The translations under genes were made by a program, and so were the position numbers. 64,000 nucleotides of DNA from JADHLJ01 sp038118725 (GTDB lineage: Bacteria > Pseudomonadota > Alphaproteobacteria > Thalassobaculales > Thalassobaculaceae): the NCBI GenBank assembly GCA_038118725.1, contig JAYOIK010000003.1, positions 36,419 through 100,418 of the forward strand, read 5' to 3'. The notes beneath the pieces are model-generated. The model did no database searches. It was given only the letters and a program-made list of their open reading frames with translations, and had not been told where the DNA came from. This document shows, one piece after another, positions 25,947 to 34,603 of the stretch; position 1 is the stretch's first letter, and every line of letters begins with the position of its first letter.

Positions 25947-26794
25947 GGTAGCCCCGCGCCGGGCACGTCGACCCGGGTGATTTCGATCCGCCCGGTGCGG
26001 CTCGCCGCGATCTCCGGGCCGGAATCAAGATTGGTGCAGACGAACAGGGTCTTCAGGTCATCGCCGCCAAGCATGCAGGCATAGGGACCGTAGCCGCCCT
26101 CGAGCTTGATCGTCTCGGTAATGGCGCCGGTTTTGTCGAACCGCACGATCTCCTTGTTGCGCGGGTCGGTCACCCAGATCGCTCCCTCGGCGTCGAGGCA
26201 AATGCCGTCGGGATAGAGAGTCTCGGTTTCGGCGAAGACCCGTCGGTTCGACAGCGAGCCGTCGGCGCCGATGTCGAAGGCGGTCAGCCGCGCGGCCCGG
26301 GTCTCTCCGACCACCAATGTCTTGCCGTCCGGGGTAATGATCGTGCCGTTGGGAAACCAGAGCCCGTCGGCGGCGACGCTGGCCTCGCCGCTGGGCGAGA
26401 CCCTGACCAAGGTCGTCGCCCGAGGCTCCTCTCCAGCGTGGCGGTTGAAGCCGAAATTGCCGACATAGGCGCCGCCCTCGGCGTCGACCACCATGTCGTT
26501 GCACCAATAATTCGCATGCGCCGACAGGTCCGCGTGTTCTTCCAGCTTGCCGTCCACCAGACGCAGGAGTTTCTGATCCCGCATGGAGACAATGAGCAGC
26601 GTGCCGTCCGGTGTCCAACCGAGGCCCGAGGGCTGCTCGGGGACCGTGCAGATGGTCTCCCGGTTGCCCTCGATATCGACGGCGATGACCTCGTACGCAT
26701 AGAAGTCGGAGAACCAGAGCCTGCCGTCGCGCCAGCGCGGGCCTTCGGCGAAAGTGAGCTTGTCGAGGATTGGGGTCAGTTTTCTCATGGCCAT
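25943..26794 (-). CDS. SMP-30/gluconolactonase family protein, copy 1
   Basis: 283-residue six-bladed beta-propeller lactonase, hydrolysing sugar or aldonic lactones with a divalent metal. Metal-ligand segments are E in LTFAEGPRW (residue 18), N in WFPNGTIIT, and D in LYPDGICLDAEG; the CNDMVVD loop is also conserved. It overlaps the next lactonase (26785-27630) by 10 bp upstream and the shikimate-dehydrogenase-like gene by 4 bp downstream, so the three are almost certainly one transcript. It is similar to its neighbour, indicating tandem duplication. Confidence 0.92.
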   Translation of the reverse strand: MAMRKLTPILDKLTFAEGPRWRDGRLWFSDFYAYEVIAVDIEGNRETICTVPEQPSGLGWTPDGTLLIVSMRDQKLLRLVDGKLEEHADLSAHANYWCNDMVVDAEGGAYVGNFGFNRHAGEEPRATTLVRVSPSGEASVAADGLWFPNGTIITPDGKTLVVGETRAARLTAFDIGADGSLSNRRVFAETETLYPDGICLDAEGAIWVTDPRNKEIVRFDKTGAITETIKLEGGYGPYACMLGGDDLKTLFVCTNLDSGPEIAASRTGRIEITRVDVPGAGLP

Positions 26795-27630
26795 CCGGCT
26801 CCCGGTACGGTCACGCGGGTGGTTTCGATCCGTCCGGTCGGATTGCCCGCGTGGTCCTTATTGCGATAGATATTGGTGCAGATCATCAGCGTGCGCCGGT
26901 CCGGTCCGCCCAGCGCCACGGCATAGGCGCCGCGATCGCCGGTCGACACCCGCTCTGCGATCTCTCCGCCATCCTTGATGCGCAGCGCCTGTTTCTTGAC
27001 CGGATCGGCGATCCAGATAGCGCCCTCGGCGTCCATGCAGATTCCGTCCGGCACCCAATCCTCGCTCCCTTCCGCCCAGGCGCGGCGGTTCGACAGGGTG
27101 CCGTCCGGCGCCTTGTCGAAGGCCGTCAGCTTGCGGGACCAGGATTCCGCGACCACCATTGTCTTGCCGTCCGGGGTGATCGCGATCCCGTTGGGGAAGA
27201 AGAAATCGTCGGCGGCGATCGAAACCCCGCCGTCCGGATCGACCCGCGCCACGTTGGTATTCCGCGGCTCTTCGTTTTCGCGATAGTCAAAGCCGAAATC
27301 ACCGACATAGGCCCGGTCTTCGCCGTCAACGGTCATGTCGTTGCACTTGGAATGCGCCACGTCGGCAAGATTGGCGTGGACCTTGAGCCCGTCCGGGTCG
27401 AGGCGCAGAACCTTGCAGTCGAGCATCGAGACGACTAGCAAGCGTCGGTCCGGCAACCAACCGAGGCCGGAGGGTTGATTCTCGACCGTGCAGATGGTTT
27501 CGGCCTTGCCTTCCATATCCACCGCGATCACGTGATGTGAATAGAAGTCCGAGAACCACAGCCGCCCGTCATGCCAGCGCGGCCCCTCGGGAAAGGTCAG
27601 ATTGTCGAGCAGGATGTTGAGTTCGGTCAT
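26785..27630 (-). CDS. SMP-30/gluconolactonase family protein, copy 2
   Basis: 281-residue beta-propeller lactonase, tandem paralogue of the downstream gene. Metal ligands are E in LTFPEGPRWHDG, N in FFPNGIAITPDG and D in WVPDGICMDAEG. ATG at 27630 gives MTELNILLDNLTF, aligning with the start of its twin; the open frame extends 27 codons further into the repeat element, but that sequence is not protein-like. A palindromic repeat lies directly upstream at 27671-27774. Confidence 0.92.
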   Translation of the reverse strand: MTELNILLDNLTFPEGPRWHDGRLWFSDFYSHHVIAVDMEGKAETICTVENQPSGLGWLPDRRLLVVSMLDCKVLRLDPDGLKVHANLADVAHSKCNDMTVDGEDRAYVGDFGFDYRENEEPRNTNVARVDPDGGVSIAADDFFFPNGIAITPDGKTMVVAESWSRKLTAFDKAPDGTLSNRRAWAEGSEDWVPDGICMDAEGAIWIADPVKKQALRIKDGGEIAERVSTGDRGAYAVALGGPDRRTLMICTNIYRNKDHAGNPTGRIETTRVTVPGAGWP

Positions 27631-27670
27631 GGGGCTATTGTTCCTGGATTTAGCCAGCCGAGCACATTGT

Positions 27671-27774
27671 CGTCGTCCTGGCGAACGGCAGGGCCTCTCG
27701 GCATGGGCCACGAGGCCGAAAGCCGGTCGTCTCGGGTAACCATCGCGAGGTCCTGCCTTGCGCCAGGACGACGG
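27671..27774. repeat. Interspersed palindromic element, copy C
   Basis: About 104 bp between the CMD and SMP-30 genes. The left arm is CGTCGTCCTGGCGAACGGC and the right arm ends TTGCGCCAGGACGACGG. The right arm with its TCGCGAGGTCCTG extension is the exact reverse complement of the left arm of the third unit at 23689. The rest of the spacer to 27881 holds a half-copy. Confidence 0.8.
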
Positions 27775-27832
27775 CGGTGATTGAGATTCATGGTCCCATC
27801 CTCGTCTAATTTCGCGGGCCGGGCGGATCTAT

Positions 27833-27867
27833 TGTCGCGCGGCCCTGCCTTTCGCTGGCGCGACGGA
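27833..27867. repeat. Degenerate half-copy of the palindromic element
   Basis: A single arm-like block, GCGGCCCTGCCTTTCGCTGG followed by CGCGACGG, 59 bp after copy C. It has no matching left arm and appears to be a decayed remnant. Confidence 0.5.
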
Positions 27868-27881
27868 TAAACTTGGACGCA

Positions 27882-28433
27882 TCACTCCGGCAGCGGAAAT
27901 TTCTCCAGCGCTTCCTTGTAGTGTGGCTCATTGTCGATCTCGAGGGTCGCCAGTACCCGGACCACGCCGCAATAGAAGGCGATCGCCAGCACCAGATCGA
28001 CCAGATGCTCGTTGCTGAGATGCTTGCGGAGGATCTCGAAATCATCGTCGGGGATCTTCAGATCCGTGACCATGGCCCGGGCCGAGCGCAGCACGGTTTT
28101 CTCAAGCTCCGGCAGGCCGCTGTCACGTCCCTCGGTCTCGGCTGTGATCGCATGGACGTCCGCCTCGGTGACGCCGAACTGCTCGGTGCCGAGCCGGACA
28201 TGGTGGGTGTACTCGTACTCGCTGCGGGTGAGGTAGCCGACTTGGATGATCGCCATCTCCTTGATCCTTGGATCAAGACCCGTCTTGTAGCGAATATACT
28301 GTCCGAGCCCACCGAAGGCCCGGGCGCCACCGGGGCTGTTGGTGAGTTGACGGAACAGATTGATCGGTCGCTTAAGAAGGTCCCTGTCCTCGTCCTTCAG
28401 ATCATCAACATCGAGATATGGTAGTCTTGCCAT
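27882..28433 (-). CDS. Carboxymuconolactone decarboxylase (CMD) family protein
   Basis: 183-residue all-helical CMD/AhpD-like protein. RIKEMAIIQVGYLTRSEYEYTHH is the conserved helix; it carries YEYTHH in place of the CxxC redox pair of AhpD, so an alkylhydroperoxidase role is unlikely. NEHLVDLVLAIAFYCGVVRVL matches the C-terminal signature. Many such proteins accompany SDR and lactonase genes in aromatic or cyclic-ketone catabolism. It lies 30 bp downstream of the SDR gene, in the same operon. Confidence 0.88.
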   Translation of the reverse strand: MARLPYLDVDDLKDEDRDLLKRPINLFRQLTNSPGGARAFGGLGQYIRYKTGLDPRIKEMAIIQVGYLTRSEYEYTHHVRLGTEQFGVTEADVHAITAETEGRDSGLPELEKTVLRSARAMVTDLKIPDDDFEILRKHLSNEHLVDLVLAIAFYCGVVRVLATLEIDNEPHYKEALEKFPLPE

Positions 28434-28463
28434 AATCTTACTTTCATTTCTTAATGTTAAAAA

Positions 28464-29264
28464 TTAACCACGTGGCTTGGCCGAAAGCGAGCAGCCGCCA
28501 TCCACCACCAACAGATGGCCGGTTACGTAGCGGGCCCAGTTCGACGAGAGATAGACCACCGCCTTGCCGATATCCCAGCCTTCGCCCTCGATCTGGACAA
28601 GCGAGGCATTCTGGCGTTGCTCGCGGTGTTCGGGCGTCATGCCGGGGGAATAGACCATCGGCGTGTAGACTGGCCCGGGCAGGATACAGTTCACCCGGAT
28701 ACCGTCGCCGCCGTGGTCGACGGCCATCGCTTGGCTTAGCGACAGAACCGCGCCCTTGGAGGTGGAATAGACGGTCAACCCCTTGGGCCGGGTCGCCGAG
28801 ATCGAGGAGATGTTGACGATCGAGCCGCCGTCGCCACTGTCGATCATCGCGGGAATGGCGTGCTTGGACATCAGGAACATGGGCTTGAGGTTCACTTCCA
28901 TCACCCGGTCCCAATGCTCCTCGGTCTCGTCGACGACGGAGAGCCGGCTGCCGATGCCGATATTGTTGTCGAGCACGTCGAGCCGGCCCCAGGCGGCCAT
29001 GGCGGCATCGACCACGCCCTTGCATTCGTCGGAGCTCAAGAGGTCGGCGCCCAGCGCCTTGGCCTCGCCGCCGCGTTCGGCGATCATCTCGACGGTCCGT
29101 GCCGCCAGGGTTTCGTCCCTGTCCACCACCATGACCTTGGCGCCGGCCTCGGCAAGCAGGATCGAGGCGGCCCGACCATTGCCGATTCCGTCGCCCGCGG
29201 CCCCGCCACCGGCGACAATCGCTACTTTGCCCTTTAAGCCGAGATCCAGTGAATCGATCATCAT
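28464..29264 (-). CDS. SDR family oxidoreductase
   Basis: 266-residue short-chain dehydrogenase. The cofactor loop is AGGGAAGDGIGNGRAA, longer than the usual TGGxxGIG; the NNIG segment replaces the structural NNAG. The catalytic serine is in ISSISATRPKG and YxxxK in VYSTSK. The C-terminus VTGHLLVVDGGCS is standard. ATG at 29264 is chosen; the frame continues eight codons upstream without a better site. First gene of the minus-strand run SDR-CMD-lactonases-dehydrogenase-cinA. The substrate is unknown. Confidence 0.9.
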   Translation of the reverse strand: MMIDSLDLGLKGKVAIVAGGGAAGDGIGNGRAASILLAEAGAKVMVVDRDETLAARTVEMIAERGGEAKALGADLLSSDECKGVVDAAMAAWGRLDVLDNNIGIGSRLSVVDETEEHWDRVMEVNLKPMFLMSKHAIPAMIDSGDGGSIVNISSISATRPKGLTVYSTSKGAVLSLSQAMAVDHGGDGIRVNCILPGPVYTPMVYSPGMTPEHREQRQNASLVQIEGEGWDIGKAVVYLSSNWARYVTGHLLVVDGGCSLSAKPRG

Positions 29265-29461
29265 CCGCCTCCGAGTTTTATGTTTCATGGACCTTGCGAG
29301 GCGGTCGCCGAGGCGTCAAGCGGATGCCGCTCTCCCGCCGCGACGATCACGCGGGTGATGGCGGGCGTGGAAGCGGTCGGAGAGAGCGATAGGGGGCGAT
29401 CCTTGGATAGTCCCGCCTTGGGCTAGGACTACGGGTTGTGATGAGGCGGCCCTACCCAACC

Positions 29462-29692
29462 CGTCGCCCTGGCGAACGGCAGGNNNNNNNNNNNNNNNNN
29501 NNNNNNNNNNNNNNNNNNNNNNNNNNNNNNNNNNNNNNNNNNNNNNNNNNNNNNNNNNNNNNNNNNNNNNNNNNNNNNNNNNNCCCAACCCGTCGCCCTG
29601 GCGAACGGCAGGGCCTCGGACTTGGCCATGAGAATGAACAGCGGAGGTCTTGCACACGGCATGGAGCTCCTAGCTTGCGCCAGGGCGCCCGT
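29462..29692. repeat. Palindromic element, copy D, interrupted by assembly gap
   Basis: The left arm CGTCGCCCTGGCGAACGGC appears on both sides of the N-run, and the right arm GCTTGCGCCAGGGCGCCC ends near 29692. A further half-arm-like stretch (TCCCGCCTTGGGCTAGGACT) is near 29411. The spacer 29265-29926 has no coding gene. The part after 29700 probably holds the promoter of the aminotransferase gene, but I see no clear -35/-10 pair. Confidence 0.65.
29484..29583. other. Scaffold gap of exactly 100 N
   Basis: One hundred undetermined bases. The 29 bases before the gap (29455-29483) are identical to the 29 bases after it (29584-29612), so the two contig ends probably overlap and the true gap may be zero or an extra repeat copy. 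Confidence 0.99.
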
Positions 29693-29926
29693 GTTGAAAA
29701 TTGAACTTGTGGGACTATAAACTTGCACCGGGGGGAAACCCGCCGTAGTTTCCGCGCCATGAGCCACCGGATCTTCATAACCGTTTCGCGACGCCGCGCC
29801 TGCTAACAGGCGGTCGGCGGCTCATACCCTTTTTCAAAATTCCAGACGTCGCGACCGTCGCCGAGAGGCGAGGGAGCGGTTTGTCGCGTGGCCTTGTCCT
29901 CGGCCCACAACCAAGAGGACACGATC

Positions 29927-31141
29927 ATGGCAATGTCAGCCGCGTTGAACACCCAAGCATCCGAACCCAATTCCCCGCCTCCGACCGAGGCTCTCATGTG
30001 GATCACCCAGCGTCCGGAGGTTGTTTTCGCCAAGGGCGAGGGTTCTTGGTTGTGGGACAGCCAGGGCAAGCGTTATCTCGACTTTATCCAGGGTTGGGCG
30101 GTAAACTGCCTTGGCCATTGCCCCGGGGTGGTGACCAAGGCCTTGGCCAAGCAATCCGGCGCGCTGATGAACTGCAGCCCCGCCTATTACAGCGCGCCCT
30201 TGGTGGACTTTGCCCTTGCCTTGACGGCGGCGTCCGGGCTGGACCGGGTGTTCTTCGCCAATAGCGGCGGCGAGGCGAACGAGGGCGCGATCAAACTGGC
30301 GCGCAAATGGGGCGCCGTGAACAAATCGGGCGCCTACGAGATCATCACCACGATCAGCGGCTTCCATGGCCGCACCCTGGCCACCATGTCGGCCTCGGGC
30401 AAACCGGGCTGGGACAAGATGTTCGAGCCCAAGGTGCCGGGCTTTCCCAAGGTGCCGCTCGGCGATCTGGCGGCGGTCGAGGCGGCGATCACCGACCAGA
30501 CGGTCGCCGTCATGCTGGAGCCGATTCAGGGGGAATCCGGCGTTTGGCCGGCGGGAGACGCCTACCTACAAGGGCTGCGCGCTCTCTGTGACAAGCACGG
30601 TCTGTTGCTGATATTGGACGAGATCCAAACTGGGATGGGGCGGACCGGAGCTCTGTTCTGCTTCGAGCACGCGGACGTGACGCCGGACATCATGACCCTG
30701 GGCAAGGGGATAGGGGCGGGGGTGCCTTTGGCGGCGGTCCTGGCGCGCGAGAATGTCTGTTGCTTCGAGCCGGGAGAACAAGGCGGGACCTATAACGGCA
30801 ACGCGCTCATGGCGGCGGTCGGCGCCGCGGTGCTGGCCGAGGTCTCCGCGCCGTCGTTCCTGGCGCATGTCAACGCGGCTTCGGAAAGGTTATGGAGTGG
30901 TCTAGAGGCGCTGTCGCAACAGCACGATCTCGGTGAGGTCAGAGGCAAGGGCCTGCTACTCGCCTTGGACGTGGGGACGGCTCATGATTCCGGCGTTGTC
31001 TCGGCCAAGGCCTTGGAACGGGGATTGCTTGTCAACGCCCCACGCCCGGACAGCCTGCGCTTCATGCCGGCGCTGAACGTCTCATTCGGTGAAATCGACG
31101 CGATGCTCGAGATCCTGGATGGGGTGTTTGGCGTGGCTTGA
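29927..31141 (+). CDS. Class III aminotransferase (acetylornithine/4-aminobutyrate type)
   Basis: 404-residue PLP enzyme of the ArgD/GabT group, moving an omega-amino group to 2-oxoglutarate. Conserved features are ANSGGEANEGAIKLARKWG, GFHGRTLATM, LDEIQTGMGRTG and the PLP lysine in TLGKGIGAGVP, with the QGGTYNGNAL phosphate loop. ATG at 29927 is preceded by AGAGGA at good spacing; an earlier in-frame start at 29888 is weaker. ArgD is most likely by sequence character, but no arg genes adjoin, so an accessory omega-transaminase is possible. An inverted repeat follows the gene. Confidence 0.9.
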   Translation: MAMSAALNTQASEPNSPPPTEALMWITQRPEVVFAKGEGSWLWDSQGKRYLDFIQGWAVNCLGHCPGVVTKALAKQSGALMNCSPAYYSAPLVDFALALTAASGLDRVFFANSGGEANEGAIKLARKWGAVNKSGAYEIITTISGFHGRTLATMSASGKPGWDKMFEPKVPGFPKVPLGDLAAVEAAITDQTVAVMLEPIQGESGVWPAGDAYLQGLRALCDKHGLLLILDEIQTGMGRTGALFCFEHADVTPDIMTLGKGIGAGVPLAAVLARENVCCFEPGEQGGTYNGNALMAAVGAAVLAEVSAPSFLAHVNAASERLWSGLEALSQQHDLGEVRGKGLLLALDVGTAHDSGVVSAKALERGLLVNAPRPDSLRFMPALNVSFGEIDAMLEILDGVFGVA

Positions 31142-31173
31142 GCGGAGACAAAAGGCGGACGTCGGCCCCGCTT

Positions 31174-31317
31174 CGTATCCCCGACGAAGGTCGGGGCCGA
31201 CGCCTGAAGCACCGGCGACCGGGGGATGGTGGAGCACTATCAGAAAACCGCTGTCGTGCTCCTCCACCCGTCACGTTGATCAATCCCGGGCTTCGGCCCC
31301 GACCTTCGTCGGGGATA
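31174..31317. repeat. Perfect 27-bp inverted repeat, 90-bp spacer
   Basis: Arms at 31174-31200 and 31291-31317 are exact reverse complements, beginning CGTATCCCCGACGAAGGTCG. Each arm also contains a small self-hairpin CCCCGAC-GAAG-GTCGGGG. It sits between convergent genes, so it may act as a bidirectional terminator, or it may be a second family of mobile palindromic element. Confidence 0.85.
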
Positions 31318-31348
31318 CGGGGGAGGGGCTATGAAGGGTGGCGGAGGC

Positions 31349-32164
31349 TTACTCCGCCGCCTTCTTCTCGAAGCTCTCCCAATTGTAGAGCGGCGGTTCC
31401 TTGGCGGCGAAGCGGCGGATGGCTTCCTTGTGGAAGTCGGTGTCCCGGGCGATCGACTGGGCCATCGCCTCCATCTCGAGCATGGTGCGATGGTCGAGAT
31501 TGTAGGACTGGTTCATGACGTTCTTGGCGAGCCCGATCGCCTTGGTCGGCGCGTGAACGAAGCGACCGGCGAAGGCGCGGGCTTCCTCCATGGCGGTGTC
31601 CTGGCCGACGATGTCGAGCACCAGGCCCATCTCCTTGGCTTCCTCGGCATAGACCCGGCGGCCCGAATAGACCAACTCCTTGGCCCGTTGCAGCCCGACA
31701 AGGCGGGGGAGGATGTACATGCCGCCCCAATCCGGCACCAGGCCGATCTTCACGAAGGCCTGCATCAGAAAGGCGCGGGGCGTCGCGAGCACGAAATCCG
31801 CGGCCAGCGCGATATTGGCGCCCGCCCCGGCGGCCGGACCATCGACCAGCGAGATCACCGGAACCTCGAGATTCATCAGGTCGTACATGTTCGAATGGCT
31901 GTCTCTCAGCGCCTGACGCGCCAGGGTCGCCGAGCCGAGCCTGGAGCCCATGGATTTCACATCCCCACCGGCGCAGAACGCCCCGCCGGCCCCGGTCAGG
32001 ATCAACGCGAAAACGTCGTCGCCAGCCCGGCTCCGGATCTCCGCCATGGCGTTGTCCAGATCGACCCGCATCTGGGGTGACAGGGCGTTGCGCGCCTCGG
32101 GTCTGTTAAGCGTGATCGTCGCGATCCCTTCGGCGACGTCGAAAAGGATATGGCTGAAGGTCAT
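31349..32164 (-). CDS. Enoyl-CoA hydratase/isomerase family protein
   Basis: 271-residue crotonase-fold protein acting on acyl-CoAs. The oxyanion-hole segments are GAFCAGGDVKSM and GPAAGAGANIALAADF. The positions of the two hydratase glutamates appear to be occupied by N and K (GAGANI, VKIGL), and VPDWGG carries an aspartate, as in PaaG-type isomerases. An isomerase is therefore more likely than a plain hydratase. ATG at 32164 (MTFSHILFD) is chosen over a start seven codons upstream. It is convergent with the aminotransferase and divergent from an SDR. Confidence 0.9.
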   Translation of the reverse strand: MTFSHILFDVAEGIATITLNRPEARNALSPQMRVDLDNAMAEIRSRAGDDVFALILTGAGGAFCAGGDVKSMGSRLGSATLARQALRDSHSNMYDLMNLEVPVISLVDGPAAGAGANIALAADFVLATPRAFLMQAFVKIGLVPDWGGMYILPRLVGLQRAKELVYSGRRVYAEEAKEMGLVLDIVGQDTAMEEARAFAGRFVHAPTKAIGLAKNVMNQSYNLDHRTMLEMEAMAQSIARDTDFHKEAIRRFAAKEPPLYNWESFEKKAAE

Positions 32165-32417
32165 GGGGGCTCCTTTGCTCGCCAAATGGCAATTTCATTG
32201 CCGGGATAATAGTGCGCCGAGGTTGGATGGTCACCGACTAAGCAAGCAAGGACGGGATGAAGGATCGGATTACCCTTGGAAAACTGGAGATGCCGGCGAG
32301 CGGTGAAGATCGTATTTACGATCACGATGAACCGTTCTCGGCGCTATGCTTCCTAAAGGGGCTTAATTGGATCTAGCCTTTCTGGGTCGAGGTAATGCCG
32401 AAAACTGGGAGAAAGTC

Positions 32418-33176
32418 ATGAAACGTTTCGAGGGAAAGGTCGCGCTGGTTACCGGCGGGGCGTTTGGGATGGGCGCGGCGACGGCGAAGCTGTTCGCGGC
32501 CGAGGGCGCCAAGGTGGCGATCTGTGATCTGCTGGAGGACGAGGGGCCGAAGCGGGTCGCCGAGATCGAGGCCGATGGCGGTACCGCGATGTTCATCAAG
32601 CTCGACGTGACCGACGAGCCGAACTGGGAGGCCGCGGTCAAGGCCGTGGTCGAGGCCTATGGCGGGCTCAATGTGCTGGTCAACAACGCCGGTATCTCCG
32701 GCAGCGGCTATCAGGACCAGGGTGACGTGAAGGCCTGGGAGGATCTGATGCGGGTCAACGCGACCGGCCCGTTCCTCGGCACCAAGCACGCGGCGCCGGC
32801 GATCATCGACGCCGGTGGTGGCGCGATCGTCAATATCTCCTCGATCTCCGGCATGGTCGGCCAGGGCTATATCCATCCCGGCTACAACGCCTCCAAGGGC
32901 GCGGTCCGGATCATGACCAAGCAATCGGCGGTGCGTTTCGCCAAGAAGGGCATCCGGGTCAACAGCGTGCATCCGGGCATCATGCCGGCGATGCGGACCT
33001 CCGGCGTGACCGCGGATCCGGCGCATCGCCAGAAGATTCTGGACGGCTATGTGCCGATGGGACGCGCCGGCGAGGCGATAGAGGTGGCCAAGGCGGTGGT
33101 CTTCCTGGCCTCCGACGACGCCTCCTACATCACCGGCGTGGAACTGCCGGTGGACGGCGGATACATGGCGATTTAG
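32418..33176 (+). CDS. SDR family oxidoreductase (3-oxoacyl-ACP reductase/hydroxysteroid dehydrogenase-like)
   Basis: 252-residue classical SDR. TGGAFGMGAATAK is the cofactor loop, VNNAGISG the structural motif, and ISSISGMVGQGYIHPGYNASK holds the catalytic serine, tyrosine and lysine. CDLLEDEG after the second strand favours NAD(H). ATG at 32418 (MKRFEGKVALVTGG) is the family start; the frame stays open 17 codons upstream. The 253-bp spacer to the divergent isomerase gene has no other feature. Confidence 0.92.
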   Translation: MKRFEGKVALVTGGAFGMGAATAKLFAAEGAKVAICDLLEDEGPKRVAEIEADGGTAMFIKLDVTDEPNWEAAVKAVVEAYGGLNVLVNNAGISGSGYQDQGDVKAWEDLMRVNATGPFLGTKHAAPAIIDAGGGAIVNISSISGMVGQGYIHPGYNASKGAVRIMTKQSAVRFAKKGIRVNSVHPGIMPAMRTSGVTADPAHRQKILDGYVPMGRAGEAIEVAKAVVFLASDDASYITGVELPVDGGYMAI

Positions 33177-33379
33177 CGCCGTGACGGCGGGTTCGGGTCG
33201 GCTTCGGGTCAGGTCCGTCGTCGTATCGATTCAACCCGCTATTGGATGAAAACCGGAAAAAACGCCTGTTTGCGTTGACTCCGGGTCGATTTTCCCCGGA
33301 TCATGCTCGCGCTCGGGTCGGGAAAGCGGTCAAACGTGCTCCCACGCGCGGGCGCCTAGACGGACACAGGGAGAGAAAA

Positions 33380-34411
33380 ATGAAATCGAATCTGCTCAAG
33401 ATTGGGCTTGCCGGCTTGATCGGCCTCGGCGCGGCGGGTACCGCGCAGGCTCAACAGAAGCTCGACATGGCGACCCCGTGGGGTGGCGGAGTCATGCTTG
33501 AATATGCCGCTCGCGGCGCCGCCAAGTACATGGAGACGACCTCGAACAACACCTTTGAGATCGAAGTCTACCCAAGCGGCACGCTCGGTAAGGCGCTTAA
33601 GGTCACCGATACGGTCTCCAAGGGTGTCGCACATACCAGTCATAACTGGCCGGGCTATGACTGGGGTGTCGATAAGACCGCCATCCTGTTCGGCGGCTTC
33701 GCCGGCACGATGGAATGGGACAAGATGATGCACTGGGTCTTCAAGGGTGGAGGCCAGGAAATGATGATGGAATGGCGGATGGAGAAATTCGGCGTCGCTT
33801 CCGTCCCGTGTGGCTCCGCGCCCCGCGAGTTGTTCCTGCATAGCCACAAGGCCGTGCGTAGCCTGGAAGACTACAAGGGCATGAAGGTCCGCACCGCCGG
33901 CGCCTGGGCCGAGATCGCTCAGAAGCTTGGCGCCTCGACCGTCATCCTGGCCGGCGCCGAGGTCTATCCCGCGCTTGAGCGCAAGGTTGTCGACGGCATC
34001 GAGTGGGGCACGCCTACTCATAACATCGCCGCCGGTTTCGAGAAGGTCGCCAAGTACATCATCGTGCCGGGTGTCCATCAGCCCATCGCGATGCATGAGT
34101 GCGAGTTCACGAAGAGCGTTTGGGACGGCTTCACCGATCTGCAGAAGACGCAGCTCAAGCTGGGCGGCCAGTTGATCACCTGGGATCTGTATCTGGATCT
34201 CGGTCATTCCGATGCGCCGAACTGGCAGACCTATGCCACCAACCCGAAGAACGAAGTCATTGATCTCCCGAAGGAGTTCATCGCCGCCGCGAAGACGGCG
34301 ACGGACGAGTGGGTTGCCGAGCAGGATCCGTCGAACGCGTGGTTCCACAAGGTCTGGAAGGCTCAGCAGGAATATGCCAACGTCTGGTCCCAGGCGCATC
34401 GCTATCGCTAA
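33380..34411 (+). CDS. TRAP transporter substrate-binding protein (DctP family), orphan
   Basis: 343-residue periplasmic binding protein. The signal peptide is residues 1-24, ending GTAQA before QQK. The mature part has the DctP features VEVYPSGTLGK-like (EVYPSGTLGKALKV), the ligand-carboxylate arginine region YKGMKVRTAG, and VDGIEWGTPTHNIAAGF. It should capture an organic acid for a DctQM permease, yet no permease genes adjoin; the neighbours are an SDR and a DUF1906 protein. ATG at 33380 follows GGGAGAGAAA. A GC-rich hairpin follows the stop. Confidence 0.92.
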   Translation: MKSNLLKIGLAGLIGLGAAGTAQAQQKLDMATPWGGGVMLEYAARGAAKYMETTSNNTFEIEVYPSGTLGKALKVTDTVSKGVAHTSHNWPGYDWGVDKTAILFGGFAGTMEWDKMMHWVFKGGGQEMMMEWRMEKFGVASVPCGSAPRELFLHSHKAVRSLEDYKGMKVRTAGAWAEIAQKLGASTVILAGAEVYPALERKVVDGIEWGTPTHNIAAGFEKVAKYIIVPGVHQPIAMHECEFTKSVWDGFTDLQKTQLKLGGQLITWDLYLDLGHSDAPNWQTYATNPKNEVIDLPKEFIAAAKTATDEWVAEQDPSNAWFHKVWKAQQEYANVWSQAHRYR

Positions 34412-34439
34412 GCGATCCGTTTGATCCGAGTTGTTGCCG

Positions 34440-34469
34440 CGCGCTGGCCCTGGAAACGGGGCCGGCGCG
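34440..34469 (+). terminator. GC-rich hairpin after the TRAP binding protein gene
   Basis: Arms CGCGCTGGCCC and GGGCCGGCGCG pair over 11 positions with one G-T, around an 8-base loop, 28 bp past the stop. There is no T-run, so it may be a weak or Rho-assisted terminator, or an mRNA-stabilising hairpin. Confidence 0.5.
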
Positions 34470-34603
34470 TTGGATTCTCGGGTCTCCCGTTCCGTGTTTC
34501 CGTGAGCCCATCGTTCGATCTTCGCCGTGGATTGCACCCGCTTTACCGTATATCATAAGATGATATTCGAAATTTGGTTCAGGTGGTCTTAGGGAGATTG
34601 GGA

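Noticed and set aside
29484..29583. Coding frames that appear to run through the N block
   Set aside because: These are artefacts of undetermined bases. The flanking translations are repeat sequence and show no protein features.
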